A DNA stretch of 45,606 nucleotides from Pelotomaculum sp. PtaU1.Bin035 (GTDB lineage Bacteria; Bacillota; Desulfotomaculia; Desulfotomaculales; Pelotomaculaceae): positions 1 to 45,606 of the forward strand of contig MVRN01000037.1 of assembly GCA_002067965.1 (NCBI GenBank). The letters are read 5' to 3'. Made by a program: the position numbers and the translations under genes. Positions 38,339 through 45,507 of this stretch are shown here, piece after piece. Numbering within the stretch: the first letter of the stretch is position 1; each line of letters opens with the position of its first letter. The notes under the pieces are model-generated. The model was not told the DNA's origin, searched no databases, and saw nothing but the letters and a program-made list of their open reading frames with translations.

Positions 38339-38343
38339 CCGAC

Positions 38344-38371
38344 GTGGCCTCTCAAGGGCCACTTTCTTTGT
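38344..38371 (+). terminator. Terminator after spoVT
   Basis: GTGGCC (38344-38349) pairs with GGCCAC (38357-38362), followed by TTTCTTTG. Confidence 0.75.
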
Positions 38372-38420
38372 CTTTAGAAGATATTAATCTAGCGAAAAAG
38401 TGAAAGGAGATCTGTTGCAC

Positions 38421-40052
38421 ATGCCCCTTCAAGCCATAACTGTCGCAGGGCTGGGCCCCGGAGCGCCGGACGGCGTCACCCTGGGCGCCTTGGAGGCGTT
38501 GAGGTCCTCCAAATGCACCTATTTGCGTACCGGAAAACATCCCGTGGTTAACTGGCTCATAAAAGAAGGGATTTCGTTTTCCACTTTTGACTATCTTTAT
38601 GAGATGTCATCCTGCTTTGAGGAAGTATATGCGAGGATTGGTGAAGAGGTAATCGCGGCAGCCCGCAGCGAACCGGTGTTATACGCCGTCCCGGGCCACC
38701 CGCTTGTGGCCGAGGAATCGGTGCGGCTGATCATTGAGGCGGCGGAGCGGGAAGGCGCCCGGGTCGGTTTTCTGCCGGCGGTTAGTTTCCTTGACGCTAT
38801 TTTTGCAGCACTCCGGCTGGATCCGGGTACGGGCATCCAGGTTGTCGACGGCCTGCGGCTCGCGGGGGACGCGCCTTTGCCGGCCAGGGCCGCAGTGGTT
38901 ACGCAGGTATACAGCCGGCTAGTGGCTGCGGATGTAAAAATATCGCTGCTTGAATTTTACCCGCCCGAGCATCCGGTTACGGTGGTTAGAGGCGCCGGTG
39001 TGCCCGGCGAGGAAAGAATTCAGACCGTACCTTTATTTGAGTTGGACAGGCTGGGCTGGGTGGACCACCTGACCAGCCTGTTTCTGCCGGGAGTTGGCAG
39101 TTGGAAGCCGGATGCGGGATGCCGGGGAAAGGACGGGGCGGCAGGCGAGACACAGGGACAAGCTGTTGAGGCCGGGGGCGTGGAGATCTTTCAGGTTGTT
39201 GAGAAGGAACATTCCAGCCTTGAAGCCGGCCGCCGGGAAAAGGATGTACAGGACGAAACGGAAGGAGATAGTTACTGCCGCTACCCTTTAGACCAGCTGG
39301 TTAACCTGCTGGCAAGACTGCGCGGGGAGGGAGGCTGCCCCTGGGACCGGGAGCAGGATCACCTTACCTTAAGGCCTTATCTTCTGGAGGAAGCATACGA
39401 AGTCCTGGAAGCCCTAAATGAAGAAAATATGTATAAATTATCTGAAGAACTGGGAGACTTATTACTACAAGTAGTATTTCACGCGCAAATAGCTTCAGAG
39501 AAACAATATTTTAATGTTAATGACGTTGTAAGAGGCATCAGCGAAAAAATAATCCGCCGGCACCCTCATGTTTTTGGTTCAGTCACCGTCAGGGACAGCC
39601 ATGAGGTTACGCTTAACTGGGAAAAGATTAAAGCGAAAGAAAGAGAAGGCAGTACACCTGCAGGTTTGCTGGACGGTGTATCGAGGTCCCTGCCGGCTTT
39701 AATGCGTGCGGTGAAACTTCAGAAGAAGGCTGCCGGCGTCGGGTTTGACTGGCCTGATTACCGGGGAGCCATGGAAAAGATACGTGAGGAAATGGACGAG
39801 CTTGAATCGGCTATTTCTTCCGGAGATATGGCGCAGATTGAAAGGGAATTGGGTGACTTGATCTTTTCAACTGTCAACCTCGCCAGGTTGATCGGCGTAG
39901 ATCCCGAAGCGGCTTTGGCCGGGACTTCCGAAAAATTTGTCAGGAGGTTTGGCAACGTTGAAAAAATGGCCCGGCATAACGGCAGAGAACTTGCGCAGTG
40001 TGCCCTTTCTGAACTGGATACCTGGTGGGAGGAGGCAAAGAAACAAGAATAA
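38421..40052 (+). CDS. mazG: YabN-type fusion: tetrapyrrole methylase domain plus MazG pyrophosphohydrolase
   Basis: About 543 residues in two parts. Residues 5-228 resemble SAM-dependent tetrapyrrole methylases (VAGLGPGAPDGVTLGALEAL, YAVPGHPLVAEESV). From about 288 follow MazG nucleotide pyrophosphohydrolase domains (GGCPWDREQDHLTLRPYLLE, EELGDLLLQVVFH, ending in WWEEAKK), which hydrolyse NTPs such as aberrant nucleotides. The two are joined by a charged, low-complexity linker of about 60 residues that Bacillus YabN (489 residues) seems to lack. AAGGAGAT sits before both the TTG at 38415 and the ATG at 38421; the ATG is chosen. The methylase substrate is not known. Confidence 0.92.
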   Translation: MPLQAITVAGLGPGAPDGVTLGALEALRSSKCTYLRTGKHPVVNWLIKEGISFSTFDYLYEMSSCFEEVYARIGEEVIAAARSEPVLYAVPGHPLVAEESVRLIIEAAEREGARVGFLPAVSFLDAIFAALRLDPGTGIQVVDGLRLAGDAPLPARAAVVTQVYSRLVAADVKISLLEFYPPEHPVTVVRGAGVPGEERIQTVPLFELDRLGWVDHLTSLFLPGVGSWKPDAGCRGKDGAAGETQGQAVEAGGVEIFQVVEKEHSSLEAGRREKDVQDETEGDSYCRYPLDQLVNLLARLRGEGGCPWDREQDHLTLRPYLLEEAYEVLEALNEENMYKLSEELGDLLLQVVFHAQIASEKQYFNVNDVVRGISEKIIRRHPHVFGSVTVRDSHEVTLNWEKIKAKEREGSTPAGLLDGVSRSLPALMRAVKLQKKAAGVGFDWPDYRGAMEKIREEMDELESAISSGDMAQIERELGDLIFSTVNLARLIGVDPEAALAGTSEKFVRRFGNVEKMARHNGRELAQCALSELDTWWEEAKKQE

Positions 40053-40165
40053 AGGAAAAAAATTAGTAAAAAGTACAGGAAACATTTTCTTGTAGGAAGG
40101 AACTGCGAGAACTATAGCGAATAGAAAGTAAATTAATATCTCTAATTTCTTTTAGGAGGGGTCAC

Positions 40166-40441
40166 ATGAACAAGGCAGAGTTGATTTCGAATGTTGCCGA
40201 GAAAACGGAATTAACCAAAAAGGATTCGGAAAAAGCTGTCGGCGCAGTGCTGGATACCATCAATGAGGCGCTGTCAAAAGGCGACAAGGTACAGTTGGTA
40301 GGATTCGGCACATTTGAAATCAGAGAAAGAGCTGCCCGTAAGGGAAGAAACCCGCAGACGGGCGAGGAAATCAATATCGAAGCTGCCCGGGTGCCTGTGT
40401 TCAAGGCGGGAAAAGCGCTCCGGGATTCTGTTGATAAATAA
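40166..40441 (+). CDS. hup: HU-family DNA-binding protein
   Basis: Small nucleoid protein that bends DNA. The 91 residues fit exactly: [20 protein letters not shown], then [20 protein letters not shown], and the end [15 protein letters not shown] strong site TAGGAGGGG precedes the ATG, fitting high expression. It lies between mazG and rqcP, as in many Firmicutes, and is followed by a terminator. Confidence 0.97.
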   Translation: MNKAELISNVAEKTELTKKDSEKAVGAVLDTINEALSKGDKVQLVGFGTFEIRERAARKGRNPQTGEEINIEAARVPVFKAGKALRDSVDK

Positions 40442-40457
40442 TAGATTGCTGGCGATT

Positions 40458-40486
40458 AATCGGACTGAAAAGTCTGATTTTTTTTG
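40458..40486 (+). terminator. Terminator after hup
   Basis: AATCGGACT (40458-40466) pairs with AGTCTGATT (40471-40479; one G-U) around GAAA, followed by a run of T. Confidence 0.9.
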
Positions 40487-40564
40487 TAAAGAGATTTGTT
40501 TAGATATTTTGTTTCAGTGTGGGCAGTGGCCTTGTTTATGTAGGTTCAAGGAAGGTGGATGAAT

Positions 40565-40843
40565 TTGCGCCTTGATAAATTCCTCAAAACATCCCGGGTG
40601 ATTAAACGGCGCACCCTGGCTAAAGAAGTATGCGACCGGGGGCAGGTAACGGTAAACGGCCGAACGGCAAAAGCCGGGGCGGAAGTTAAGCCGGACGACG
40701 TCCTGGTAATTGGTTTCGGGAGCCGGACGCTTAAATTGAGGATAGCATCTGTTCAAGAAAATGTCCCGGCTAAAATGGCGGCGGAACTGTACGAGGTCCT
40801 GGAAGATTCCCGCCCGGTGAGAAGCGGCGGGGAGTTTTCTTAA
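40565..40843 (+). CDS. rqcP: S4-domain ribosome quality-control protein RqcP (YabO)
   Basis: Binds the 50S subunit and helps RqcH add alanine tails to stalled chains. The 92 residues begin MRLDKFLKTSRVIKRRTLAK, the S4 motif of YabO, then VTVNGRTAKAGAEVKPDD. The TTG at 40565 lies six bases after AAGGTGG; the ATG at 40559 abuts that site and is rejected. In related genomes yabP, yabQ and divIC follow; here they do not. Confidence 0.93.
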   Translation: MRLDKFLKTSRVIKRRTLAKEVCDRGQVTVNGRTAKAGAEVKPDDVLVIGFGSRTLKLRIASVQENVPAKMAAELYEVLEDSRPVRSGGEFS

Positions 40844-40964
40844 CAGATAATATAGGACAGGCGGATAATGAGGGGGACGGTAGCTAATGTCGCTCTCTTT
40901 TTTTATTTGTCCGGGGTTTTTTGCGATGCAGTGTCCATAAAGGCCAAAGAATCCGGGCTGGAAG

Positions 40965-41363
40965 TTACTTTGCCAACTTCTCCAGCCTTGCAACCCTCGA
41001 GACGAGGTAACCGGTGTCAATCTCAATACTATCCAGCCGTGCATCAAAGTGTTTTTGAAGGTTTTCAATTTGGTCACCTCTCAGCGAGTAACCATCAAAG
41101 AGAGCATGGATTCGGTTCTCAACTTCGTTTTCAACGCGCATGTCCAGACGGGTAAGGCTGGTTTCTACTCTTTCCATTCTCTGAGAAAATTGTTTTTGAC
41201 CTTCGGTAAGTGTCTGTTGGCCTTTGGTAAGTAAATCAACCCTATCAGAAAGTTTAGTTAGGCTTCCCGTAAGTACCTTTTGACTTTCGGTAAGTGTCTC
41301 TTGGCCTCCGGTAAGCGCCTGTAGTTGTTGCAACACTAATTCCTGGAATTTATCGTTATACAT
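40965..41363 (-). CDS. Coiled-coil protein with LTxGQ repeats, function unknown
   Basis: A 132-residue protein that is almost wholly heptad coiled coil, with no signal or membrane segment. Two near-identical stretches (GGQETLTESQKVLT near 19 and KGQQTLTEGQKQFS near 47) are 28 residues (four heptads) apart, and the DNA also repeats, so it grew by duplication. The C-terminal half (ENEVENRIHALFDGYSLRGD then ENLQKHFDARLDSIE) is a further helix. The ATG at 41363 has AAGG upstream. It opposes replication and sits where yabP-yabQ would be expected. Possible scaffold or phage-type fibre; no function is assigned. Confidence 0.65.
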   Translation of the reverse strand: MYNDKFQELVLQQLQALTGGQETLTESQKVLTGSLTKLSDRVDLLTKGQQTLTEGQKQFSQRMERVETSLTRLDMRVENEVENRIHALFDGYSLRGDQIENLQKHFDARLDSIEIDTGYLVSRVARLEKLAK

Positions 41364-41462
41364 GATCAGTTTCCTTATTTTTTTTAAATTTCTACAATCA
41401 GTCCGGCTTCACGGCCGGGCGGACGTAAAAGACTCCTCCGGTAGGATGGTAAGGATCCGCTG

Positions 41463-41870
41463 TTAAAGTAAAGGCTGGCCTTTTCGATAAACGACTCCTT
41501 GAAAAACTGCTATTTGGTCTCCGTCGCCGTCTTGAATAGTGATGCGGTAAAGCCCGGTTTTCCTGGTTTTGTTTTCCTCTATGCCGGTAGCTGTCAGTGT
41601 GCTGCCGGGCGTGACAGCCTTAAGATAAGTGATATTGGCATGCAGGGCAACAGCCGCGGTACCGTGCGAATTACTGGCGGCGCTAAAGGCGATATCTGCT
41701 AAAGCAAATATTACACCGCCGTGAGTTGAGCCGTTAAAATTAATCATGTCGTCGCGGACCTGCATACTAAGTTTTGCATATCCTTCTCTAATTTCGTCAA
41801 ACCTGACTCCAAGCGTCCTGGCAAAAGGGTCCGAAGCGATCTTCTTTTTGATTTCTTCCATGTCGGTCAT
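41463..41870 (-). CDS. PaaI-family hotdog thioesterase
   Basis: A 135-residue single-domain hotdog protein. The PaaI-type active segment is present: DDMINFNGSTHGGVIFALAD (about 39-58), where Asn45 and HGG fit the catalytic motif. It likely hydrolyses aryl- or acyl-CoA thioesters in the cytosol; substrate unknown. GGGAAGG lies before the ATG at 41870. It runs the same way as the coiled-coil gene, about 100 bases upstream of it, and may be co-transcribed. Confidence 0.88.
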   Translation of the reverse strand: MTDMEEIKKKIASDPFARTLGVRFDEIREGYAKLSMQVRDDMINFNGSTHGGVIFALADIAFSAASNSHGTAAVALHANITYLKAVTPGSTLTATGIEENKTRKTGLYRITIQDGDGDQIAVFQGVVYRKGQPLL

Positions 41871-42188
41871 TAGTCTGCCTTCCCTCTTCGAGTATTGTTT
41901 TTACCGTTATTATAACATTTCATTAATAATATTTTCCATAATAAAATATATAATAAACAATTTCACTTTTAAGCTTGAAAAAGCATAGTCTGAAAATAAA
42001 ATCAAGCAAACATTTTCGACTTCTGTATTGTTGTCCGGTCTACCCAAGGCAAACTGCCGGAGCTTAGCTGGTTTCTGAGTTCCGCGTTTCTGTGACACCG
42101 TCTCACCAGCCAGTCCTTTTTTTGCCCCCGGAATTATCCCCGCCGCGACGCAGTAGTTTAATATAAAAAGTCTTTCAAGGAGGAGTCT
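41871..42188. other. Non-coding gap between diverging thioesterase and HMA genes
   Basis: The left half (41880-41990) is very AT-rich and probably holds promoters. The right half (42000-42140) is GC-richer and includes a possible long-range pair GCTGG (about 42068) with CCAGC (about 42108), then a T-run. It matches no riboswitch or tRNA that I can name. No credible gene was found. Confidence 0.4.
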
Positions 42189-42401
42189 ATGGACTATTAT
42201 ATGAAATTTACTGTTGAAGGTTTATATGATCTGAATATAATAGAAAGGCTGAGAAAAGCGCTATTGGATATTGATGGTGTTAATGATGTGGAAATTACAG
42301 AAATCAACCGGGTAAGTGTTGCTTATGACCCCACAATAGTCATTCCGGGCCAGATAACGGCAAAAATGAGGGCGGTAGGGATAAAACCAAAACGCGGGTG
42401 A
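42189..42401 (+). CDS. HMA-like ferredoxin-fold protein lacking the metal-binding cysteines
   Basis: A 70-residue protein shaped like CopZ and other heavy-metal-associated domains: KFTVEGLYDLNIIERLRKAL, then DIDGVNDVEITEINRVSVAY, then QITAKMRAVGIKP. The usual GMxCxxC loop is replaced by GLYDLNIIE, with no cysteine anywhere, so it should not bind Cu(I) in the usual way. AAGGAGGAG precedes the ATG. It lies 98 bases before the RmlD-like gene and may be its operon partner. The role is unknown. Confidence 0.72.
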   Translation: MDYYMKFTVEGLYDLNIIERLRKALLDIDGVNDVEITEINRVSVAYDPTIVIPGQITAKMRAVGIKPKRG

Positions 42402-42499
42402 AGGAAATGCTGACATGGGGCGGTACGCCTCAATCATAGGCGCTTCTGCCGGGAATAGGCAAGTTAAACAAGTATTCATGTCAAGCAGGTGATATATTC

Positions 42500-43378
42500 A
42501 TGAAAATGCTAATCGTGGGCGCGTCCGGACAGATTGGCTTCAATCTTTACCAGGCGCTTGCTGGTTCCCACCAGGTTACCGGCACTTACTTTTCATATCC
42601 GATGCTGGATATGTATAGCTTGGATATGACAAAACAAGGAATAGTGAAAGATTTTATCACCGTGTTAAACCCCGATATTATTTTTCTTCCCGCAGCCTTG
42701 CCGGACGTGGAAGCTTGCGAAAAAAAACCGGATCTATGCCGCAGGGTCAATATAGACGGGACGCGAAACGTCCTGGCCGCGGCTGGCGAAATCAACGCGA
42801 AAGTAGTTTTTTTTAGCACGGATTACCTTTTTGACGGCGCAGCCGGCCCTTACTCTGAGACAGAAACACCCAAATCACTCAATGTGTACGGTAAGGCAAA
42901 AAACGAGGCGGAAAAACTAATCCGGCAGTCGGCATGTCCTCACTTGATTATTCGCACAAGTGTGGTGTACGGTTATGAAATACAAGGAAAAAATTTTGTT
43001 GTACGTTTAGACGAGCGCCTTCGCCGAGGAGAAAAAGTAAAAGTTCCTAATGATCAGTTCAGTACACCCACTTATGTGAACAACCTTTGCGCAATCATCA
43101 AAGAGTTGGTCGAGAACGACAAGGAGGGAATTTACAACATTGCCGGCCCGGAATTATTGAACCGGTATGACTTTGCGGTTCTCGCGGCAGAAATTTTTGA
43201 ACTGGACCGAAGCTTGATTATACCGGTGGCTACCGAGGAACTGGGTCAGCAAGCGATCCGGCCTTTGCGCGGCGGGCTAAAAATCGATAAGATTCGCTCG
43301 GTGGCCGTTACACCACTGATGAATGTTCGGGAAGGGCTAATTGACATGAAAAAAACAATGGAGCGTCATAGCAGCTAG
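42500..43378 (+). CDS. RmlD-like extended SDR (sugar-nucleotide reductase family)
   Basis: A 292-residue NAD(P)-dependent extended short-chain dehydrogenase of the dTDP-4-dehydrorhamnose reductase type. GASGQIG (residues 8-14) binds the cofactor; FFSTDYLFDG and the catalytic YGKAK (Tyr-x-x-x-Lys) follow, and the C-terminal substrate region (QFSTPTYVNNL, YNIAGPELLNRYDFA) is typical. No other rhamnose genes (rmlA/B/C) are nearby, so it may act on another nucleotide sugar or be MAT2B-like. AGGTGAT precedes the ATG. Confidence 0.87.
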   Translation: MKMLIVGASGQIGFNLYQALAGSHQVTGTYFSYPMLDMYSLDMTKQGIVKDFITVLNPDIIFLPAALPDVEACEKKPDLCRRVNIDGTRNVLAAAGEINAKVVFFSTDYLFDGAAGPYSETETPKSLNVYGKAKNEAEKLIRQSACPHLIIRTSVVYGYEIQGKNFVVRLDERLRRGEKVKVPNDQFSTPTYVNNLCAIIKELVENDKEGIYNIAGPELLNRYDFAVLAAEIFELDRSLIIPVATEELGQQAIRPLRGGLKIDKIRSVAVTPLMNVREGLIDMKKTMERHSS

Positions 43379-43402
43379 CTGTTAAGGCGATACCGGCGCT
43401 TG

Positions 43403-43630
43403 TCAGGTAGGGCGCTTGTATTGTTTAATGAACGCCACAGCTTCTTCTTTTGTTCGCACTAGCCCTTCAACCTGTGCGTCGGCTAATGATTCCAACACCA
43501 GGCCGACCCGCTTGGAAGGCTTTATTCCCAAAATCAAGCATATATCATTTCCGTCGAGCAACCTGGACGGTGATATATACCGGTTGTTTTCATGCCTGGT
43601 CGGATAACAGCCCGCCTGGGTTAATCCCTT
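43403..43630 (-). pseudogene. C-terminal remnant of a CCA-adding/poly(A)-polymerase-type enzyme
   Basis: The minus strand is open for 75 codons to a TGA at 43405-43403. Its last 60 residues read like the C-terminus of HD-type tRNA nucleotidyltransferases: SPSRLLDGNDICLILGIKPS then VGLVLESLADAQVEGLVRTK and EEAVAFIKQY (compare the usual LLxGxDLMxLxGLxPGP...LEALxEAQLEGxVxTREEA). The catalytic head and HD parts are missing and an in-frame TAA precedes it, so it is a broken leftover. It sits just downstream of the terminator of the stalk-domain gene. Confidence 0.6.
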
Positions 43631-43721
43631 TTATATCAATTTGGCTGGAGCTATTTCCTGTGTTGATGATCAAACGGTAAACGGACCTTTTGCCGTCCAG
43701 GATCACCAGCGTGCTGTCCAA

Positions 43722-43752
43722 CCAAAACACCTGGTTTAATAACCAGGTGTTT
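43722..43752. terminator. Terminator after the stalk-domain gene
   Basis: AACACCTGG and CCAGGTGTT pair perfectly around an eight-base loop, with AAAA and TTTT flanks on the two sides, so it can work on both strands. It lies about 55 bases beyond the stop of the minus-strand stalk-domain gene. Confidence 0.8.
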
Positions 43753-43805
43753 TGAATTTCAGCGTTCTGGATGGTTATTTTAATCTTTTTTCTGCAGGAT
43801 GGATG

Positions 43806-45080
43806 TTACGGTTTGCTTATTTCTTTGGCGGCGCTAACGTCCGGGGCTTTGAAGGGGCTGCCTAGATCAGTGATTTTCATGTCACCCTTTATCTTCAGGT
43901 CCATTTTCATTGCTTTTGGCGTGCTATCTTTTGCCGCCCCGCTTGCCTGCTCAGGCGCCGGGTTCTCCATGGACATTATCAACCTGGCGTCAAACTTGAT
44001 AATCTCACCTATCAGGGTTTTCTTGTTGATTGAAACTGAGTAATTATAATCCAGCGTGGCGTTATTAAAGAGATCCGCCATTTGCTTCTGCAAGTCGGCA
44101 GCGTTTCCAGCGGTTGTATCCTGCGATATTGCCTGCATCGCTTGCTGGATGAGTTTTTGGTAACCTTGTTTAAACTTGTTCATGTCGATAGCTGCGTTCA
44201 CGACATAGTAATCCTTGCCGTCAACTGTCACGTCGTTGCCGAAGTTCAATAAAATCCCCATTTCCTTCATCAATTCGGCAGCTTTCAATGGGTCTGACTG
44301 GATATCCTGCTGCTGTTTCCAGAATTCCGGTGAAAACGGCATGTTCATGACGGTCCAGTCCTGTCCTGGGGCTTTGATATACATCTTGGCCTGATCCATA
44401 TATGTTTCAACAATCATTTCACTGTTATTGTCCGCAGTTCCGGGTGCAACAGTTTGTTTCATGTATACCTGGAATGGATTATTCTGAATTTGGCCGGTTA
44501 GCTTTGAAATTATGTTTTTCGGGGCTTGTTCAACAGCTTTCCCGTCCGCCTGGGTGTCCATGGCAATGTTGAAAAGGCCTTCCATGGAATACGTATTATA
44601 TACTTGACTAGCCACTGTGGATTTTGCCAGCAAGTCAGAAACCGACATACCGTCCCTTTGTTCATCTCTGGTTAGATTAATCAGCCACTGTTCCCCATCC
44701 CAGTCAATTTTAAAACCAAAGGCATCACCGACGGCACGGAGAGGGATGAAAACGCTGTCCCCTGTTTGGGTTGGCGCGACAGGCAGTGTGATAGGCTTGT
44801 CCCCCAGCAGGGCTTCGGTTGTTCCCACGGATAGATTCAGGGTCACTCCGTTTTCCGTAATGGCAAAGTTGTCATTTGCAGACCATTTGACTTCAGCGCC
44901 GGCAAGCCGGGTAAAGGTGTCCACAGAAATCATGCTGTAGTCGTTTTCCAGATACAGACCGGGTGACGGAACTGCATCGCCGTTTACTTGCAGTTGAATA
45001 GTTTCAGCGGCAAAAGCGGGAAATGTTGCGGATATCATCAGCAAGGTGAATGCTAAAACAATGATAAGCTTTCTTCTCAT
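43806..45080 (-). CDS. Secreted protein with copper-amine-oxidase-N-like stalk domain and a LppX-like C-terminal region
   Basis: A 424-residue exported protein. Residues 1-24 are a signal peptide ending AFA-A (MRRKLIIVLAFTLLMISATF at its start). Residues about 25-140 are a stalk domain (Cu_amine_oxidN1 type: QLQVNGDAVPSPG, ISVDTFTRLAGAEVKW, PLRAVGDAFGFKIDWDGEQW). The remainder (150-400) resembles DUF6612/LppX-like lipid-carrying folds (SMEGLFNIAMDTQADGK, MIVETYMDQAKMYIKAPGQD). Such proteins are common and numerous in Peptococcaceae; the role is unknown. A site GGGGGT precedes the ATG. It opposes the replication fork. Confidence 0.8.
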   Translation of the reverse strand: MRRKLIIVLAFTLLMISATFPAFAAETIQLQVNGDAVPSPGLYLENDYSMISVDTFTRLAGAEVKWSANDNFAITENGVTLNLSVGTTEALLGDKPITLPVAPTQTGDSVFIPLRAVGDAFGFKIDWDGEQWLINLTRDEQRDGMSVSDLLAKSTVASQVYNTYSMEGLFNIAMDTQADGKAVEQAPKNIISKLTGQIQNNPFQVYMKQTVAPGTADNNSEMIVETYMDQAKMYIKAPGQDWTVMNMPFSPEFWKQQQDIQSDPLKAAELMKEMGILLNFGNDVTVDGKDYYVVNAAIDMNKFKQGYQKLIQQAMQAISQDTTAGNAADLQKQMADLFNNATLDYNYSVSINKKTLIGEIIKFDARLIMSMENPAPEQASGAAKDSTPKAMKMDLKIKGDMKITDLGSPFKAPDVSAAKEISKP

Positions 45081-45285
45081 AAGGCTACCCCCATTAAGTT
45101 TTTAGATGGGTTCTACAGGATAACCCGCCATACACCTCCTTTTTTTATGATTAATATTAAGTTGGCTGTAACGAGGAGCACAGCTATTATTAATTAATAT
45201 ATTATAACATTTTCAAAAGAAAATAATAGTTGTATATTTCGGACAGCGATTCTAGCCCAGTCGATCAAGTTATTTATTTTTTTGA

Positions 45286-45314
45286 TTGTATAAAATAATA
45301 TATTGTAATATAAT
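45286..45314 (+). promoter_or_regulatory. Sigma-A promoter of glnA
   Basis: TTGTAT (45286-45291), a 17-base spacer, then TATAAT (45309-45314). The leader from the expected start to glnA is about 187 bases. Confidence 0.6.
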
Positions 45315-45350
45315 ATTGCCCAAGGGAAACAGTGTTGTTTTTTCTTTTCT

Positions 45351-45386
45351 GAAACTGGGTAGTTTCATTGAGGTAATGACGCCTCA
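45351..45386 (+). ncRNA. Tandem-hairpin leader of glnA, candidate ANTAR antitermination target
   Basis: Hairpin 1: GAAAC/GTTTC with the six-base loop TGGGTA (45351-45366; the loop ends can also pair T-A). Two bases later hairpin 2: TGAGGT/GCCTCA with the six-base loop AATGAC (45369-45386), which has A at loop position 1 and G at 4, the known ANTAR rule. The 3' arm of hairpin 2 is also the 5' arm of the terminator at 45382, so the two exclude one another. Hairpin 1 deviates at loop position 1 (T). ANTAR proteins control nitrogen genes in clostridia this way. Confidence 0.5.
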
Positions 45387-45431
45387 TACCGGCCTTTTAT
45401 AAGGCTTGCCGGTATGAGGTTTTTGTTTTTA
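45382..45431 (+). terminator. Leader terminator before glnA
   Basis: CCTCATACCGG (45382-45392) pairs perfectly with CCGGTATGAGG (45409-45419), with a smaller stem inside, followed by TTTTTGTTTTT. It lies between the glnA promoter and glnA, so it must be bypassed for expression; this points to attenuation. Confidence 0.85.
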
Positions 45432-45507
45432 TATCCATGTTGAAAGGAGGTTTTTTCTCTTCTGAAAGTTCTATTCAATTTACTTTATATTACAGGAGGT
45501 ATTACAT

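Larger units (their letters stand above)
43379..43805. other. Gap with a gene remnant and a terminator
   Basis: A stretch between converging genes. It holds a minus-strand remnant of a CCA-adding-type enzyme (43403-43630) and a strong hairpin (43725-43751). No complete gene is present. Confidence 0.6.
45081..45507. other. Divergent intergenic region with glnA leader
   Basis: The left 170 bases are AT-rich and should hold the stalk-gene promoter (a minus-strand TATAAT lies near 45202). The right part holds the glnA promoter, two adjacent hairpins and a terminator ahead of the glnA start. A spare AAAGGAGG at 45443-45450 stands 58 bases before the glnA ATG and serves no clear gene. Confidence 0.6.

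Noticed and set aside
40868-41155. Plus-strand ORF of 95 residues after rqcP
   Set aside because: Most of it lies opposite the coiled-coil gene and has unlikely composition; no ribosome site at normal spacing.
41910-42098. Minus-strand ORF of 62 residues in the thioesterase-HMA gap
   Set aside because: No ribosome site precedes its start, its end runs through AT-rich promoter-like DNA, and no family is recognised.
42060-42125. tRNA-like stretch beginning GCCGGAGCTTAGCTGG
   Set aside because: No T-loop sequence (TTCGANTC) and no cloverleaf can be formed.
43590-43805. Minus-strand frame of about 72 codons running past the stalk-gene stop to a TGA at 43590
   Set aside because: It has no good start or ribosome site, contains the terminator hairpin of the stalk gene and overlaps the CCA-type remnant in another frame. 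Its sequence looks partly protein-like, so it may be decayed, but it is not supported as a gene.
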